A stretch of DNA of 64,000 bases from Saccoglossus kowalevskii (GCF_000003605.2 NW_003126392.1:121064-185063), one strand, 5' to 3'. Counted from the stretch's first letter, positions 1-13,954 are shown. Numbers and translations: made by a program. The notes: generated by a model from the letters alone, not told the origin.

Positions 1-811
1 AAAACAAGTACATCACAGCGGGCAACATTTCACTGGAAATCTATATCTTAGGTGTCACCTGATCCTTCTTATGTTCAGTTATTTTTACACAACCTATATG
101 CGATGTCAAGTTAGCAGATATCAATTATGATACTGATATCCCTACACAAGCCTAGCTATAAACCAACGGTATTTTACAAATAAATGCATATTTATTTATC
201 CTTAGGTTATTTAATTACTTTTCTATTTTTGGCAAGTGTGTGTGATAGAATTGTTAATTGAAAGTTCTGAAAGTTATTTACGAAATAAAGACTCCTTAGG
301 TAACATGGCATGTGGCAGAATTGTTTTAATATTCAATGAGGGAGAGAAAATGTTTTTGAAATAATTTAATTTTCAGCTGACTGATATTTACTCATGAAGA
401 AGACATGTTCTAAAGCGTGAATCACTATATGGCAGGTGTTATTCAGGGCCAAGGTGAAAGTCAATTTCAATTCAATAATCAATAATCAATGATTGATAGC
501 TCACATAATTAGTGCAGTAGCCTAATATACCTTTCACCTCAACAATGAATTTAATGTCACTTTCCTTTCTATTACTGACTCTGTAAGCATTTGAACCTGA
601 AGTTGAGTGCTTTCAAAATAACCACAAATTTAGTCCAAACATGACTGCTTATACAAATGTACCTACAATATACTGTACATATACATTTTATTTAGTATTT
701 AAAAAAAAAATGCAGTCAAGTCAGTCACTTACATTTTTAAATTTTTTTTAGTGCAGCAATGAAAACAAAAACAAAAACTAAAACTGTATCTTATAATATA
801 TTTGACAGTAC

Positions 812-1075
812 AAAGACAGTACAGAAAGGAGTATCGATGCAACAATGAACTGTCTGAGTGCGTACTTTGCAGTATCCTCATAATAACCTTATTATTATAC
901 ATCTTTTCCTCCCATCATGGGAATGCCAAAATCCAAAATGTTTAGAACAGATTTAGTGAACTTCTTTGCGTTGGGTCCAGTCAAACCATGGGGACAGCTA
1001 TGTTTGTTTTTATTATTATTAGAGGACCCTTGCGTGTAATCATTCCATATTTGGAATGCACGTTTCATAATACCC
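812..1075 (+). repeat. Composite repeat R1, copy 1
   Basis: The body from 889 begins with TTATTATTATACATCT and matches copies at 32102-32350 (same strand) and 59507-59783 (opposite strand). Shared stretches include a Lys-poor, non-coding block around TATGTTTGTTTTTATTATTA and CATTCCATATTTGGAATG. The 812-888 flank resembles one arm of the hairpin next to copy 3. The far end has decayed after about 1072, so this copy is truncated. Confidence 0.7.
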
Positions 1076-4000
1076 AGTGCAATACCAATAGTACAGTCTA
1101 TATTTCACTAAAGTGTAAGAAATATATATATGAAATATATTACATGCTTTACATTATTAAAAATTAATTTGTTATTGGTTCTATATATATTCACAACAAC
1201 ATGGGGGTTCAAGGACTGAATAAATAATTCATATTTCTGCTTGATGACAATAACCAAGTGGTGACACAAATTTAATAAAGGTCAGCATCATACATTGATC
1301 TAGCACAAACAAGTGTGATATACTCGATTGAGCACGTCTGAAGTCTGGTGAATTTCAACAGTATAGGCCTCTTGTACTTTACAAGGAGATTCATGTAGTA
1401 TTCAAAGACCAGGAAAAGAGTATTGCTGGGCCACTGATCTCAAGGTCACGACATAATGAAATTGAATTAGATAAATCATAAATAATGTGAATAGTTAGTA
1501 TTAATTTTTAATATTACCTATTTTATTAATTATTTTGGTGTTCTGTTTTAAAAATATATCACGTTGATCTATTTATTGCCTACATTGGGCATTGAGTCAC
1601 TTTTCACAAAATAAACTTGCACACATTTTTACAAATTTTGATCAGTACTAATAGCGAATACAAAATCATGTCCATATGTTCCAAAATAACAAAGAAATTA
1701 TAGTAAAATACAAAATATTTTCTAAATGTGGCACCAAAACTTAATATTTAACGATTAAACTACATATTTTATTATGCGAGTGTAATACGTGACTTAACAT
1801 AATGTGTGTGATGTCTATACAAGTCCAACTTCAACTATTTTCTGATTCAACATTAAGTCATTATATACACAGTTGGGTTTCTTTCTCGTCAAATATATGG
1901 TATATATATATATTTCACTATGCCTCCAAGGTAAATACACTGATTTGATGAGCTGCGTTTTTACCGTTTTTTTTTTTAAAAAATTGTTGATTCATGTAAT
2001 AATGAACCAATATGTGGTGATAAATGAATAAACATGTTGGAAAAATTAGAATGCAGTTTACACATAAGTAAACAAGAATGATTCATTTCTAGCTATTTGC
2101 AAGATATCGGGTATTAAAGGCGTAACCCATTTAAAATCTGAGGGGGGGGGGTCTGGAAGATTTTGAGAAAACAAAATTTATGTGTGCTGAAATCAAAGAA
2201 AAAAAACACAATAAGTATTGGGAGCTTTGGATGGTAAAGCTCGAAAAGTTTTATTCGATAGGTATTGAATGAATTTAAGTATGGCTGAATGTGGTAATAT
2301 CCACAGACTAAATAGTAAAAAAAAAAAAAATTCCTCTCTCAAGAGAAATAAAAAAAAAATCTCATTGGGAAGAAATATAATGTTGAGACATGCTCTCAAG
2401 AAAAAAATCCCTCCCACAGTAGTGTGGAATGCAATAGCCTAATTTCCCCCACCCCCAGATTCCAAAGGGGTCAACCCTAGGAATAACAAATACAATGTAG
2501 AAATAAATAACATAATTCATGGCCATTTAACTGCCATTGTCAAATTTGTTTCCATCATCATATTTCTGTGCAAGGATGTTGATCTGAAATCAAATTATTG
2601 TTTTTTATAAATTCATTCAATATCATATTTTATTAGTTTGGTTCAAAAGTCAACATTAAAACGAGAGAAGATTATTGGCAAAACATCTGACTGGGAACAA
2701 ACCTCATGTACTAATATGAAAGTATTATGTAGGTACTCTCAGCAAAAAAATTAAATTATTTTTTAGTTATAGATTTTTATGTCAAGTAAAAGGTTTATCA
2801 TGTTCTGCAACCTTAGATAACCAACATGTTGAGTGGCATAATAACTTCATTTTCATAATCAATTTTGTGGCTTATTTTAGTAGTGGAAATTTCTAGTTAG
2901 TACTTAGCATGCAAAACGCATTTGCTGAACACATGTCTCTCACGCAAGATGGTGTCGAACCATAGTAAGTTTGTTTAAGTACAAGCGAGTTGAAATATCT
3001 CAGTCAGCGAAACAGCCACCTTAATTTGTGCGAGGTTGAAACCAGCAAAGCATACTGGGTAAAAATTAACTATCCATGAAATATTATATCATCAATGCTT
3101 TACCTCAGCAATAATGTTCAAAATATATTTTATAAATATGATTTACCATAAAAGATAAATCATTTTGTAAAAGATAGAAATACAGAAACTGGGTAAGCTC
3201 AGTTGGACACAGGTGTTGGTTGTATTAATGATTTACGTTATTTAGTCAGTACGTCTATTTTTTATTCCCTACACAGCATCTAAATACATACATATACAAG
3301 ACCCCTCTCTACGAGTTGCACCACCTAAATAAATGAACATTTTCATATTTTCTTCTAGCTACTCAATCACATTCAAATGCTCTCAATCCACCTTGATGTT
3401 AGATTTGTTTGACAAGAAATTAATTAGAGAGTGGTGGTTATTGCGCAGTGTCCTGTTTGTTATGGAACTCATAGCAACATACACGATGTCTGTAAAACAC
3501 ATTGTCGTTTATGTGAAAATAGAACATGTGTTACACAGCGGCCAAAAAATTCAATGATGTACCACTCAAAAATAATTGGAATTTACTTCTCAATATTCAA
3601 CAGTTCATAAATATATGTTTTACTGTCCAATTAAATGAATGATTACGGTACATTGTTTTTGAGGCAAGTAACACAAGTAACCAAAATGGCCTTTTTAGGA
3701 TTGTATTTTGGTGACCTGGAAATAACGCAATTTACTGATACATATGTATATCATGTTCTTCAAAAGGTCGTTCATTCTACTGCTTTTGAGGTTATGAATC
3801 TAACAATTAACAAAAGCATTTATTTATTATTAAAAAAAGAAAACATACTTTCTCTGTGTTAAACAGAAAAAGTCTAAGAATTAAAGTGAGAAAAAAAAGA
3901 ATTATTCAGTCATTGATAAAGAATGAAGTTACGTGACCTTCTACAGTTATAGCTGCAGGAAAAATGCGTATTACGATGAATGCACGTTTCATGCATTCAA

Positions 4001-6122
4001 GTAATGCTGTGTATGCCGTGACTAACGTCTGTGTCGAATGTGAATCACACAGTAAATGATTTTATTTCTACACATTACCCATTATCATATCGCTTTGAGG
4101 CACACATTGCATCGGAAATGACTTTCTTTTTTAATCACAATGTATAGTACAATTCATTTTATAAACCCAAATCTTTTCAATTTCTCACAGTATGTTGATG
4201 TGTTACCATGGCGTACATTTACTATAATTTGAATATTCATATGAGTTAATGATAGCTATGCGAATACCTTATTTGCTCTATTAGATGCACACATTAGCCA
4301 AACCTTGCATTTGTATACCGAATCATTGAAATATGATTCATTTTGACTGTAGATACACTGTAATTTACAAAGTGCATAGAACAAATACAGTCAATTAAAT
4401 TTGAATTATTCTAAATATAATTCGCAATTATTAAACAGAAACATTTTTTTACAAAAATAAATCTTAAATTATTTTTTACATGATTTATGATTGACACAGA
4501 TATGATTCACGCGTACCATATGTTGATATGAATATATTTGAATAATTAACTAAGTAGAAACACATGCATAATTTGTGATTTATGTTTAGTACAGTTGATT
4601 TTTAGGTCATTCCTACTGACCCATCGTGCATCACCACAAATGTAATTGCAGAACATTCATTAACATTTTTTAGAATCCAGTTTGATGTAAATTCTAAATA
4701 AATTGAGTGATATTTATGTTTATTTACAAAAGACATTAAGTTTTTTATTTATTTTTCTAAACTGGTGAATGCCATACTGCCCATCTTATGAGGCCAGCTG
4801 GATCATGAATCTGAATTTATTATCAATTAAACAATTTGATGCGCATTTGGGGAGTTTAAAAGTTGGTTTATCTATTGAAGTACAAATTGTGATATGCTAG
4901 ATGGACAAGCGACAGTGCACTTACACCATCGATGTAGAAAAACTATTACAACCCCCTTCCCCAATTAATTGTTATCAATATTCCACCATTCTAATTAATT
5001 CCTTGAATGTAATTATGCACATTTGGAAGTTTTATTCAGATTCTGTTCTTTTTCATTAATGAGAAATAAAACCAATGAGTGAAATATCAGTGGTCATTGC
5101 GGCCATGTGCATTAAAATTTCATGTAAATTGAACCTTACATGTTACTATGTGTAGTATGGGACCCATATTGACTACACAGTCATGTAAACAACGAACACC
5201 ATTTTACTGAGTGGCACTCCCCCAAGTACTCAATAATGAAATACTAAATCCAAATACTGAAAAACACTTTAAGATAATGTAAAATAATTCACAATCGAGC
5301 AATTCACCCAAAAAGTCCTTTTGTATCATTATGTGGATAAATTTGCAGTAAAACTCTAGCAATACAAGGTAATATGATTTTAATTCTCACCCTAATGCTA
5401 AAGACCATTAGGCATTAAGTGCTGTGTGGGACATTTCGAAATAAAGACTCAAGTAAGATTTCCTTTTTTACTCACTTGGAAAACCTGTACCATAAATGTA
5501 AGGTGTTTGCCACATGAATAATTTTAATTAATGTTATGATGATGCATGACGCTACTGAAAAAAATGCCGAGTTCAAAATGGTATTAATCAAAAAAGCGAT
5601 ATATTTTTAGGCAAGCTGCATTCCAAACACTATACATGTGTAATGTGTTACCAAATGCAATCAGTACATTGCCATTAATAACACAGTGTAGATAATCAAC
5701 TGCGGAAATAGAATCCAGATTACATTCATTTCTTACAATGGTATGACCACGATATATTTACATATGCCGTCTTTCAAAGCGATGCCCAAGAGAATCAGCT
5801 ACTTGCGATCAATACCTTTCTGGTCAAATGCAAGTTGTGTGTCAGAATTACATGAAGAGAAAAAAATGTCTGGAAATTTGTGTATTAATTAAAATCAACT
5901 TAATCAATTGGAGGTTATACAATTTTTTTAGGCAGCATAAACTCTTAGGCACCCTTTGAATGCCAATGTATTATTTATTATTAAAATATACCGTACAAAT
6001 AACGATTTGTTAAATTCATCAAACACTCACATGGGCTGTGCATACATACATGTACTTCTATAGCACCCAGTTGATTAATAATTGTAATAATTTATAAATG
6101 ACATCAAATACAGCAATACTAA

Positions 6123-6350
6123 ACTTGGCAGAAATTGGAAAATGAGTATTGCATTATCAACCATATTTATCAAATAGGTTCTGGATTTAAAGTGAATGAC
6201 TAATAAATTGGATGTTACATTACTTGGCAGAAATTGGACAACAGGTATTAAATTATTAACCATATTAACTACCTAGGTTCTTGATTTAAAGTGGATGTCA
6301 AATAATTTGGACTATTTATTATAAATAAATTAATTGGATGCTGCATTTCT
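6123..6350. repeat. Diverged tandem duplication, unit about 99 bp
   Basis: ACTTGGCAGAAATTGGA occurs at 6123 and again at 6222. About 95 bases of matching sequence follow each, including TTCTNGATTTAAAGTG. A third, weaker start (CTTGGCAG) is at 6349. The units differ by substitutions and small indels, so the duplication is not recent. Confidence 0.65.
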
Positions 6351-9105
6351 TGGCAGTGATTGATCTGTATTTTATTACTGCAAATACTTCACCTTGGTTG
6401 AAACTTTCATAGGACTAAACACAAGAGGATAAAGAGTAGATGAATTGTAATTCAATTTACAATTGTTGAATATCTCTCCTATGTGCATTAACTTGCTGTC
6501 ATTCATGATATATTACTTTTTTTTGCTATTAGGAAAATGTTCACTTATATTGCTCAAAGCATGCTTCTTGTGAGCTTCATGATCAAAGTATGTACATTCA
6601 GCTAAATTACATCTACATCAAATTTTACAAGTTTCAGCTAATTAATATTTATATGTAATTAATAAATTATATAATATGTGAAATAATTATGCATCTGAAA
6701 CTGAAATCAATAGAAATCAATGATCCAGTAGCTGTATGGATGTATTTGAATGTGTTTTCTCTAACACTAAGAATTTTTTTATTATACTGTTTAAAGATGA
6801 TCACAAAAAATATATGCAATAAGGCAGCACAAGATCACATTCATGCCTGTATACTTTGTGCTATTCTTGTAATAACTTAATCAATAAAATACAAGATATC
6901 CACCTGCAAAAACTGATCTTTTTCATAAAAAAAATGTTGAAATTTATATTTCAATTCAGTTCAATGTTATTTTAAGGTCATTCATTCATTGACTTAAAAA
7001 ACACAAAAAAGTAAGTGGAGTGAAAAAAATACACATCACAATAGGACAATTTATTTTGTGAAGGTTGTACAGCATACAAAAAGAAGGTATATTAAATGGA
7101 TAATGCACACGTTGCATCTATAATGCTTTGGTTTCTATATATACCTAATCGATATGCAAACCACATCATCTTAATTCCCACTAGTTATTTTATTGCACAT
7201 GTATACACAGTATACAATGTAAGATGTCAATAACACAGGAATACACCTAAAATAATTTCATCTTTCCTGTTTTTATAATGCCAGGTATACACAATAGTTT
7301 CCTTGGAGACAAGACAAGGTCAAGAAACGTCTTTATTATGAACATAATAGATCTAGAAATGTGCATGTGTCCAGCATAGGTAATAACTACAGTAAAAGAT
7401 TACATTTCAGTCAGGATTTTGTCATGATGTGGGTGTGTCACATAAAAAGAACTACCGTAGTTTTAGAAATCTTGCCTTTATAATTGTTTTCACCATGAAT
7501 GCTTCAATGCACTTTAATTATTCACTTAGTTTTAATTTGGCTATTTTCACTCAAATTTGCAAAATTGGATGATATTTGAAATATCAGAAATTATGTTCAT
7601 TTGGTTCAAAACTAACGAAGAAATAACAAAAATCATAAAATTTAACAAAATGTTGCTGCAAATTTTTGGGGGGAAATTTTTAAGAGAAAAGTAAGGAATA
7701 ATAAATATCAAAAAAAATGAAATAAAATTGAGAATCAGTACACAAACACTGGAGTAATATTTTCAATCATAAGTGATTTCATAATTTGTTGTTCATATGA
7801 AAATTTTTGTCAAATAAAGTGAAATAAATATCAGTAATATTATCAATCAAATAGTGAATGATAAATTAAGTGAATTGGACACTTTAGGCAATAAATTAAT
7901 GAAATGCTCTCTACAAAGCAGAGGTCATTGACATTACAATATGGTGAAGATGATGAATAGAAAGTAATGAAAGCAGTAACTACCAGCCAGTTTCTACAGT
8001 ACTAAATATCGACTCTCGTGTGATAAAGCTTCAAACCATGATGATTTTATCAATTTAAACCAGTTTAAATGCAGTGGATTTTAATAATCCAATTATACCA
8101 TTCGATTTCTGAGTTGAGTTCTTTCTCTGTAAAATTATTTCTTTGTCAATAATTGTTTAGGTTGCAAATACTATAAAGATATACCAGCAAACTGTTCCAC
8201 CATAAATAATATTGATATTATGATATTTTGTTCACATATCTATTGTTATCAATATTAATATTAATCTCAACTCTAATTTTTGCATTATTTTCTAATAAAT
8301 TTTGATTATGATGTGTAGAAAATAGTGGATCGCTCAGAATTCAAAAAGCTTACAAAAATTAGAAGGCGAGATAAAATAAAGAAGTTAATTTAGGGAAAAT
8401 CTCTACTTAGATATAATCCATGCCATAGGGCAGAATTACAATATTGCAATTACCCTTCATTCAATGTTTAAACAGTAGCTAATTATAGTCACAATGTATA
8501 GATATTTTTACAGTGTAAACTGCTGGAGATTTAAAAGAAATCCCCCTAGACATGGTAGCACAAACCTAATTTGTCTAATTTAGAAGGCCAGTCAATAAGA
8601 TTAGACACCATTTAAGAGATTCAGTTATATACTTTACAACGTTCTTTGAATTAAAACAAGTGTGGGAACAAATCAAAAAAATCAGCTCATCTTTTATCAT
8701 TTTATGAAGGAAAAACAGGATCAAGATAAAAACCATAACTGATAGAATATGGATTTTCTATAAAAAATATTGTCTGAGTTTTTTAGCCAACACAATCACC
8801 CAGAATTTCATGTTTACTCCATCTAATTTTTGTTATTGAAAAAAAAAAATTATGCCAGTGTAATTTCTTGCTACAGATTTAAATATACCATTTTTTCTCC
8901 TAAAATTTGATGAAGGAAAAAAAATGAGCATATCAGATGTTACTTACTTAATAAAATCTCCAATTACAATCTGCTAGCATTTTACAGTAAATGAAGGAAC
9001 TCAGATTTTACCGTAACATATCTACACAATTATAAATTCTGTAAACCTGTATTTTTTATGTAAAGACACGTTATCACATGATTTCATAAAATTCAAATTA
9101 GTTTA

Positions 9106-9306
9106 CTGTAAAATAATTTATTTTAGCTGGAATTAAACTTCGCTGAAAAGACTTTTTAGGTGTTTTGTATGAAATTTATTTTCACAGTTATTTGACGAGT
9201 TGAATGTAAACTATAGTGAAAAAGGTATTTTTGCCAGATTTTATTTTCATTCCTTCAGCGAAAATAGCGAAAATTAATTGCATGCAAAAAATAAAGTATT
9301 TTACAG
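9106..9306 (+). mobile_element. MITE family A copy
   Basis: This is a TA-flanked palindromic element of 201 bp. It begins CTGTAAAATAATTTATTTTA and ends AATAAAGTATTTTACAG, with TA on both sides. The interior contains the family block ATTTTATTTTCATTCCTTCA followed by GCGAAAATAGCGAAAATTAA. It is the same family as 20511-20719 and 41878-42085. It has no coding capacity and needs a transposase from elsewhere. Confidence 0.8.
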
Positions 9307-9569
9307 TAACTCGACAATTGGTTATTAATTTGTTTTAATGTTTTCCGGTTATTTCGAATGACATATTTACATCCATCATTTTAATTACTCTAAATCATTC
9401 CCATCACACTTTGCTATAATTTACTAATTATTCTGTATGCTAAATTCTAATTTTAATTTAATATTATATTACTTTAATAGTGGTGCAACTTAATACTTTA
9501 AACATATTAATTATCAATTTTTGCATGAGGTATGTACAAGGTCAATATACTATAGACAAAAATAGTTAT

Positions 9570-9957
9570 GTTAACCTTTTCATCACCAGTTCCCTCTTTT
9601 CATCACAAATTAACAAAATAGTGCTGTTTATAGTCTGCACTTCAGAAGATTGGGACAAAAATAGTCAAATTCTTTTAGTAAAATTTAAAAATTGACTCAA
9701 ATTTTGTCTGCTGGCTTCAAAATTTGGGTTCACTTCCAGAAATATAGAAGAATATAAAGAAAAATTGTAGAAACATTTGAGCAAGAAAATCTGGGAGTGA
9801 AAAGTACAAGACAAATCATGAGTTCGTCTGATAACACAGTATTTTCTCCAACATTCCATAAACAGCTCACAATTGTCATAAAGTCTCTTTGATATCTGAG
9901 GTTGTTGACTCTTAAATCAACCAACAAGGTCTTGATATCAGTGTCTTTAAGGTTAAC
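9570..9957 (+). repeat. Dispersed repeat R2, copy 1
   Basis: About 250 bp match 60011-60258 on the same strand, for example CAGAAGATTGGGACAAAAAT and TTTATAGTCTGCACTT in both copies. This copy is bounded by the inverted words GTTAACCTT (9570) and AAGGTTAAC (9949), which suggests a short-TIR element. I could not identify a target duplication or coding sequence. Confidence 0.65.
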
Positions 9958-10922
9958 ACAGTATTAAAATACAAATTGTCATCGAGTATTTTGATTTGAA
10001 AAAATATGGCACCAGCAAAAAAATTAATCTTTCGTTTTTTTTAAATAGAAACCACCATACTAAAAAAATCATTAGGGATTATTTCAAAACTTGCAGAATC
10101 CCTGTGTATTATAACGTCCTGATTTTATTGCTCTACATAGTTTAATGATTGATTACTGTATTCAGTACTAATGCCCTAAAGCATAATGATATTTGTTTTT
10201 TGTCATCCCAGACACTGTTACGCGGTGACAACTGACAATGTACTGATTTGTAGATTTTTATCAATCGAACAAACAAGGTGAACAGTAACAAAAAAACATC
10301 CTAAATTGATATATTGTATCACCTGTTAATATGGGCCACTTTTGCCTGAGTCACTCGTCTCAAATACAGTGACACATGCAGAAGAAAAAAAAACAGCCTG
10401 CTGGTTATTTCCTTTCATACCAAACATTGTTTAGGATTGTCTGCTTCTTGTCCTGCCAATTTTATTTAAAAAAAATGTAACCTTTGATCGTGAATATAGT
10501 GACATTGGTGTACAACAGGGGTGTGGAGTTGGGTATATATCGTCATTTTGAATATTGCAATTATCAATAATTATTATTTAAACAATGTTTCAAACCAAAT
10601 TTATTTTTGGACTACTAACACTCCACCAATGTTAACTTTTCCCTACTGTACTGAAATTTATCACTACACCAACACTAAAATAGTTTTAATCTCTCACAGA
10701 CACATTTATTTGTTTGAGGTTTTTAACAAAACTCAAGTTCATTATTAATATACTTGCAATATTAAATGCAAGTTACGCATCAAAGGACCATTCAAGTTCA
10801 TTTTGCATGTATTTATACAATGTATTAGAGGTGTATTTCATGGTGTGTACACTCTTGCAATGACATCTGAACTATTAAACTTTTGAACTTTGTGAACATT
10901 TATATGTGTTGCTTTTCATTAC

Positions 10923-12155
10923 CTGTAATTTGCCTTGTTCTTTCTTTATACCTGCTTCCATAGCAAAATGGAAAGCGGCCAAAATCTGGGCTTCTCGTCG
11001 ATCGCATGACAGCAATGGCACCAACCGCTTCAACCAGTCTCTACCTCTTCCCTGGGCATGGAATTTATTGCTTTTCGCGAATTCAACAGGGTCATGCGAA
11101 TTAACAAATGGTTCAATTAAATCTAATGTTCCCGAATTGACAACAGCTTTTTGAACATCTTTATTGGCAGCCAGGAGTGAGATAGCAAGGCATGCATAAT
11201 ATTTAATATTATCATCTTTACTGAAGGCAAGTGGGAACAACCACTCAGGGGCGTGGTGTTCTATCATTCTGCGTTGATTGGCAGGTCCGCCATACATAGC
11301 ACAATTTGCTAACGCTGCAGCACAATGCTGGAGGACTATATTATCACTTAGTCTACAGGAGTACAGGACAGCTTGTAAGCCACCTAATTCAATAACACGA
11401 GAACAAGTGTCTTCATTGTGTTTAAACATACTCTCCAAAATGCCTGTACCGATTTGCATCAGTAGTAATTCTTCTCGAGAACATGCCAGACGCACAACAG
11501 ATTCAAGTCCAACATTGGCGACATAATCACGGTTTTCAGTAATTAATACTTGCTCTAAAAGCTGTGCTGAACTGTGTTTAAGATTTATGTTTTCTGATTT
11601 GCAATTTTCCAACAGTATGTCTAACCCTCCTTCCCGACGCAGGGTATTACACAAATCATACGCCATATCACGACCATATATCGGAGTAATCCAGGCATTA
11701 TCCACCTGTATGTAGAGATCTTTGGTTGCTTGAATAACCACACTAACATCGGTGTTTTTCAATTTTATAACCAGCTCAGCTACCATTCCATGCACACGCT
11801 CTACCTGGCTTTCAGCCTCACTCAGCATCTCTGCTTTAGTGTCCATGTCTATGTCTGCAGACGCTATTTTCTTCAATTTCATTCGCCGTTCCATGATCCG
11901 TACAGTGTGTTCCCCATTGCTGGTCGACCTTTCTATGCTGGTAGTGGTCGTATAAAAGGATGAATCTTTTGTTGAATACACATTCATTGTACCGCCGTCA
12001 GCTGATGTCACTTCAACAGACTGTATAGGCTCAATTGATATATCACTAGAGAATACCGGCCCGGGCAGCTCGACAGAGCGCTCGGAGTACATCTTTGCCG
12101 ACGAATCCATCTGAGTTTCTTTCTTCTGTTTCTCCGATCCGACGCAACTTCCCAT
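10923..12155 (-). CDS. SARM1: SARM1, first coding exon (ARM region); gene continues leftwards
   Basis: SARM1 is an NADase whose TIR domain cleaves NAD+; its ARM region senses the NMN/NAD+ ratio and holds the enzyme inactive. This exon encodes 411 residues from ATG at 12155 to a phase-0 donor (CAG, then GTAATG at 10922). Residues about 113-411 are armadillo repeats that align by eye with human SARM1: NAWITPIYGRDMAY, LLEQVLITENRDYVA, ESMFKHNEDTC, RRMIEHHAPEWLFPLAFSKD. Residues at the known allosteric NAD+/NMN site are kept: W155, R162, Q202, R209 and K245, with the spacing of human W103, R110, Q150, R157 and K193. The N terminus MGSCVGSEKQKK looks like an acylation signal rather than a mitochondrial leader. 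The start context is weak (T at -3). SAM and TIR exons were not found in the window. The genomic ORF reads 15 residues into the intron before stopping; those are not part of the protein. Confidence 0.93.
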
Positions 12156-13954
12156 ACAATTAGTAGTCAGTCAACGCTTCGGCTCGCTGGACGTCACCGA
12201 AGTACATACCATTGACTAAAAATAAAGCAATTATTTTTAGAATACCGCCGTGTCACTCAAATCAATTAAAAAAACGCCTACAATTTCATCATGCCGGTGA
12301 ACTGTGCAATTTTACCTTCGGTCTGCTTTCCCGACTCGAAGTTCTTTGGATCAGCGGATATCCTCGGTTGCAATATGTCTGCATAATGCTCCATCAAGCA
12401 TACCGTGCACGTTACTGGGGATCTCTTAGTGATGTAGCTACTACGCCCATCATTAGGATTTCATTCATAATTTGCACACAAGAATATCACCAACAAACTT
12501 TTTCAAAAATATGTACAATGTCCGACTTTAAAGTAAAATCCAATCCTTGCACAGACCATTTATGCACTACGCATCTGAAAAAAAAAGGAAATACAACCGA
12601 ACAACATCTTCTGAGAGCAGACGAAGAACTTCAAAAAGAAAAGTGATGTGAGCCCTCACCGGTGACCGAAACGGAAGTAGTTATAGCAAGGTCGTCGGTG
12701 AAGTAGTATTGAGGACGAATCTATCGCGATCACAGAGAAGAAAGTTCGAGTGAATGGTCTGTATTTTAATATTTGAGCTGGAGTTATTACATATCAATAT
12801 ATGTATTGAGAGAGCCAGTACACTGCGCAGGTAAATCAACGACTCGTGAATTTGAAATTAATAGCAAGCGATTGTTTCTCGCCAGGCTCCTTTTGTAGTA
12901 CACATGTTCATGACCCCTTTTTGCTAGAAATTTCTAGATAGTGGTCAAAATAGTTGTTGAACATGTATCCCACTTTATTTATTAGACATTATAATAATGT
13001 GGTTTGTCTTAAATTCGTGATCTTATTGTTTGACCCACGCAAATCACCTTTTGGAGTTGAGTTATAACTCGGACCACTATTTCTTATAGTGGCATGAGAT
13101 CAGATATAGGCATAGCGCCGACCACGGACATTTGACAGAGAAAAATTCACTGAATCGTATAGGTAATAACAATAATAAATCGAATAAATTATTGACTAGA
13201 TATTATATAATCGTGATTTATTTCCAAATAAATAAAATATGTGTATTCATGATTTTCAGAAAGAAAAGAAGGTTATACATTTGCAGCCTGTGATTTAATT
13301 CGAATGCCCATTTAGGACAGCTATAAACAGCTAATAATTGGTTTAGTATGCAACATACAGGCAGCTTTCAAATGATTTTATTCTATAGGACATGATGTAT
13401 ATGATTAACTGCTATTACTGCAGAAATAATTGTGCACGCATTAACAACGGCAATATGCACTAAATACTGTAAAACATGATGAAAAAGCGACTTGCAATTT
13501 TAGCGAATTGTGGTAAAATGACGTAATAGTGAAATGTTGATTTAGCAAAGAAAAACTGTCAAGTATAATTAGTTCCGGATTACTGTATACGAATCTCCAA
13601 GCCTTGGCCATTTTGAATTTATAATAAAATCATTAGCGACATCTTGAATTAGTGAATTAGTTCTCTCACTAAATTCACTAAAAAGACATGCTCATGAAAT
13701 AGACATGTTTTACAGTAAATGACATGAGATTTATCTTCTTCTTTTTTCTATTTCTGGGTCAGCAACAGCTACTTGACTAACAATAGCAACAAGAGAGTGG
13801 TCAAGACAAGAGTTATTCCATTGTAGTTAGTATTCCACTGTACCAGACCAAACCAGACCATAGTGTATCATATACCAAAGTATAGCATACCATCAAAACA
13901 GACCATACCATATATACAAGGACACAGCAGAGAATAGCCTTGAAGCAGGAAACA
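12156..13954. promoter_or_regulatory. Head-to-head intergenic region, SARM1 / CCDC117-like
   Basis: 1.8 kb separates the two divergent start codons, so promoters and 5' UTRs of both genes must lie here unless there are unseen upstream exons. The GC-richer part is about 12156-12730. It contains a CRE-like TGACGTC on the minus strand near 12192-12198 and an ETS-like CGGAAGT at 12672-12678; these are visual matches only. A MITE sits at 13467-13715. A 144-codon open frame at 12212-12646 (plus) has no recognisable homology and is treated as chance. Confidence 0.45.
13467..13715 (+). mobile_element. MITE family B copy
   Basis: Inverted ends CTGTAAAACATG and CATGTTTTACAG are flanked by TA on each side, 249 bp. 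The subterminal words TTTTAG(C/T)(G/T)AATT resemble the copy at 20350-20506. It lies about 240 bp upstream of the CCDC117-like start codon, so it is in that gene's promoter or 5' UTR. Non-coding. Confidence 0.7.

Larger units (their letters stand above)
1..10922. other. Putative SARM1 intron 1 or downstream region, no exon recognised
   Basis: This AT-rich stretch lies on the 3' side of the SARM1 first exon (minus strand), so it should hold SARM1 intron 1 and perhaps later exons. I found no open stretch resembling the rest of the ARM region, the SAM pair or the TIR domain on the minus strand. Apart from the repeats listed separately (about 812-1075, 6123-6350, 9106-9306, 9570-9957) I see only A/T-rich simple sequence. 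A short exon could have been missed. Confidence 0.5.

Noticed and set aside
12212-12646. 144-codon plus-strand open frame overlapping the SARM1 upstream region
   Set aside because: No recognisable motif, unremarkable composition and no supporting splice structure; it lies antisense to the SARM1 5' region and looks like chance.
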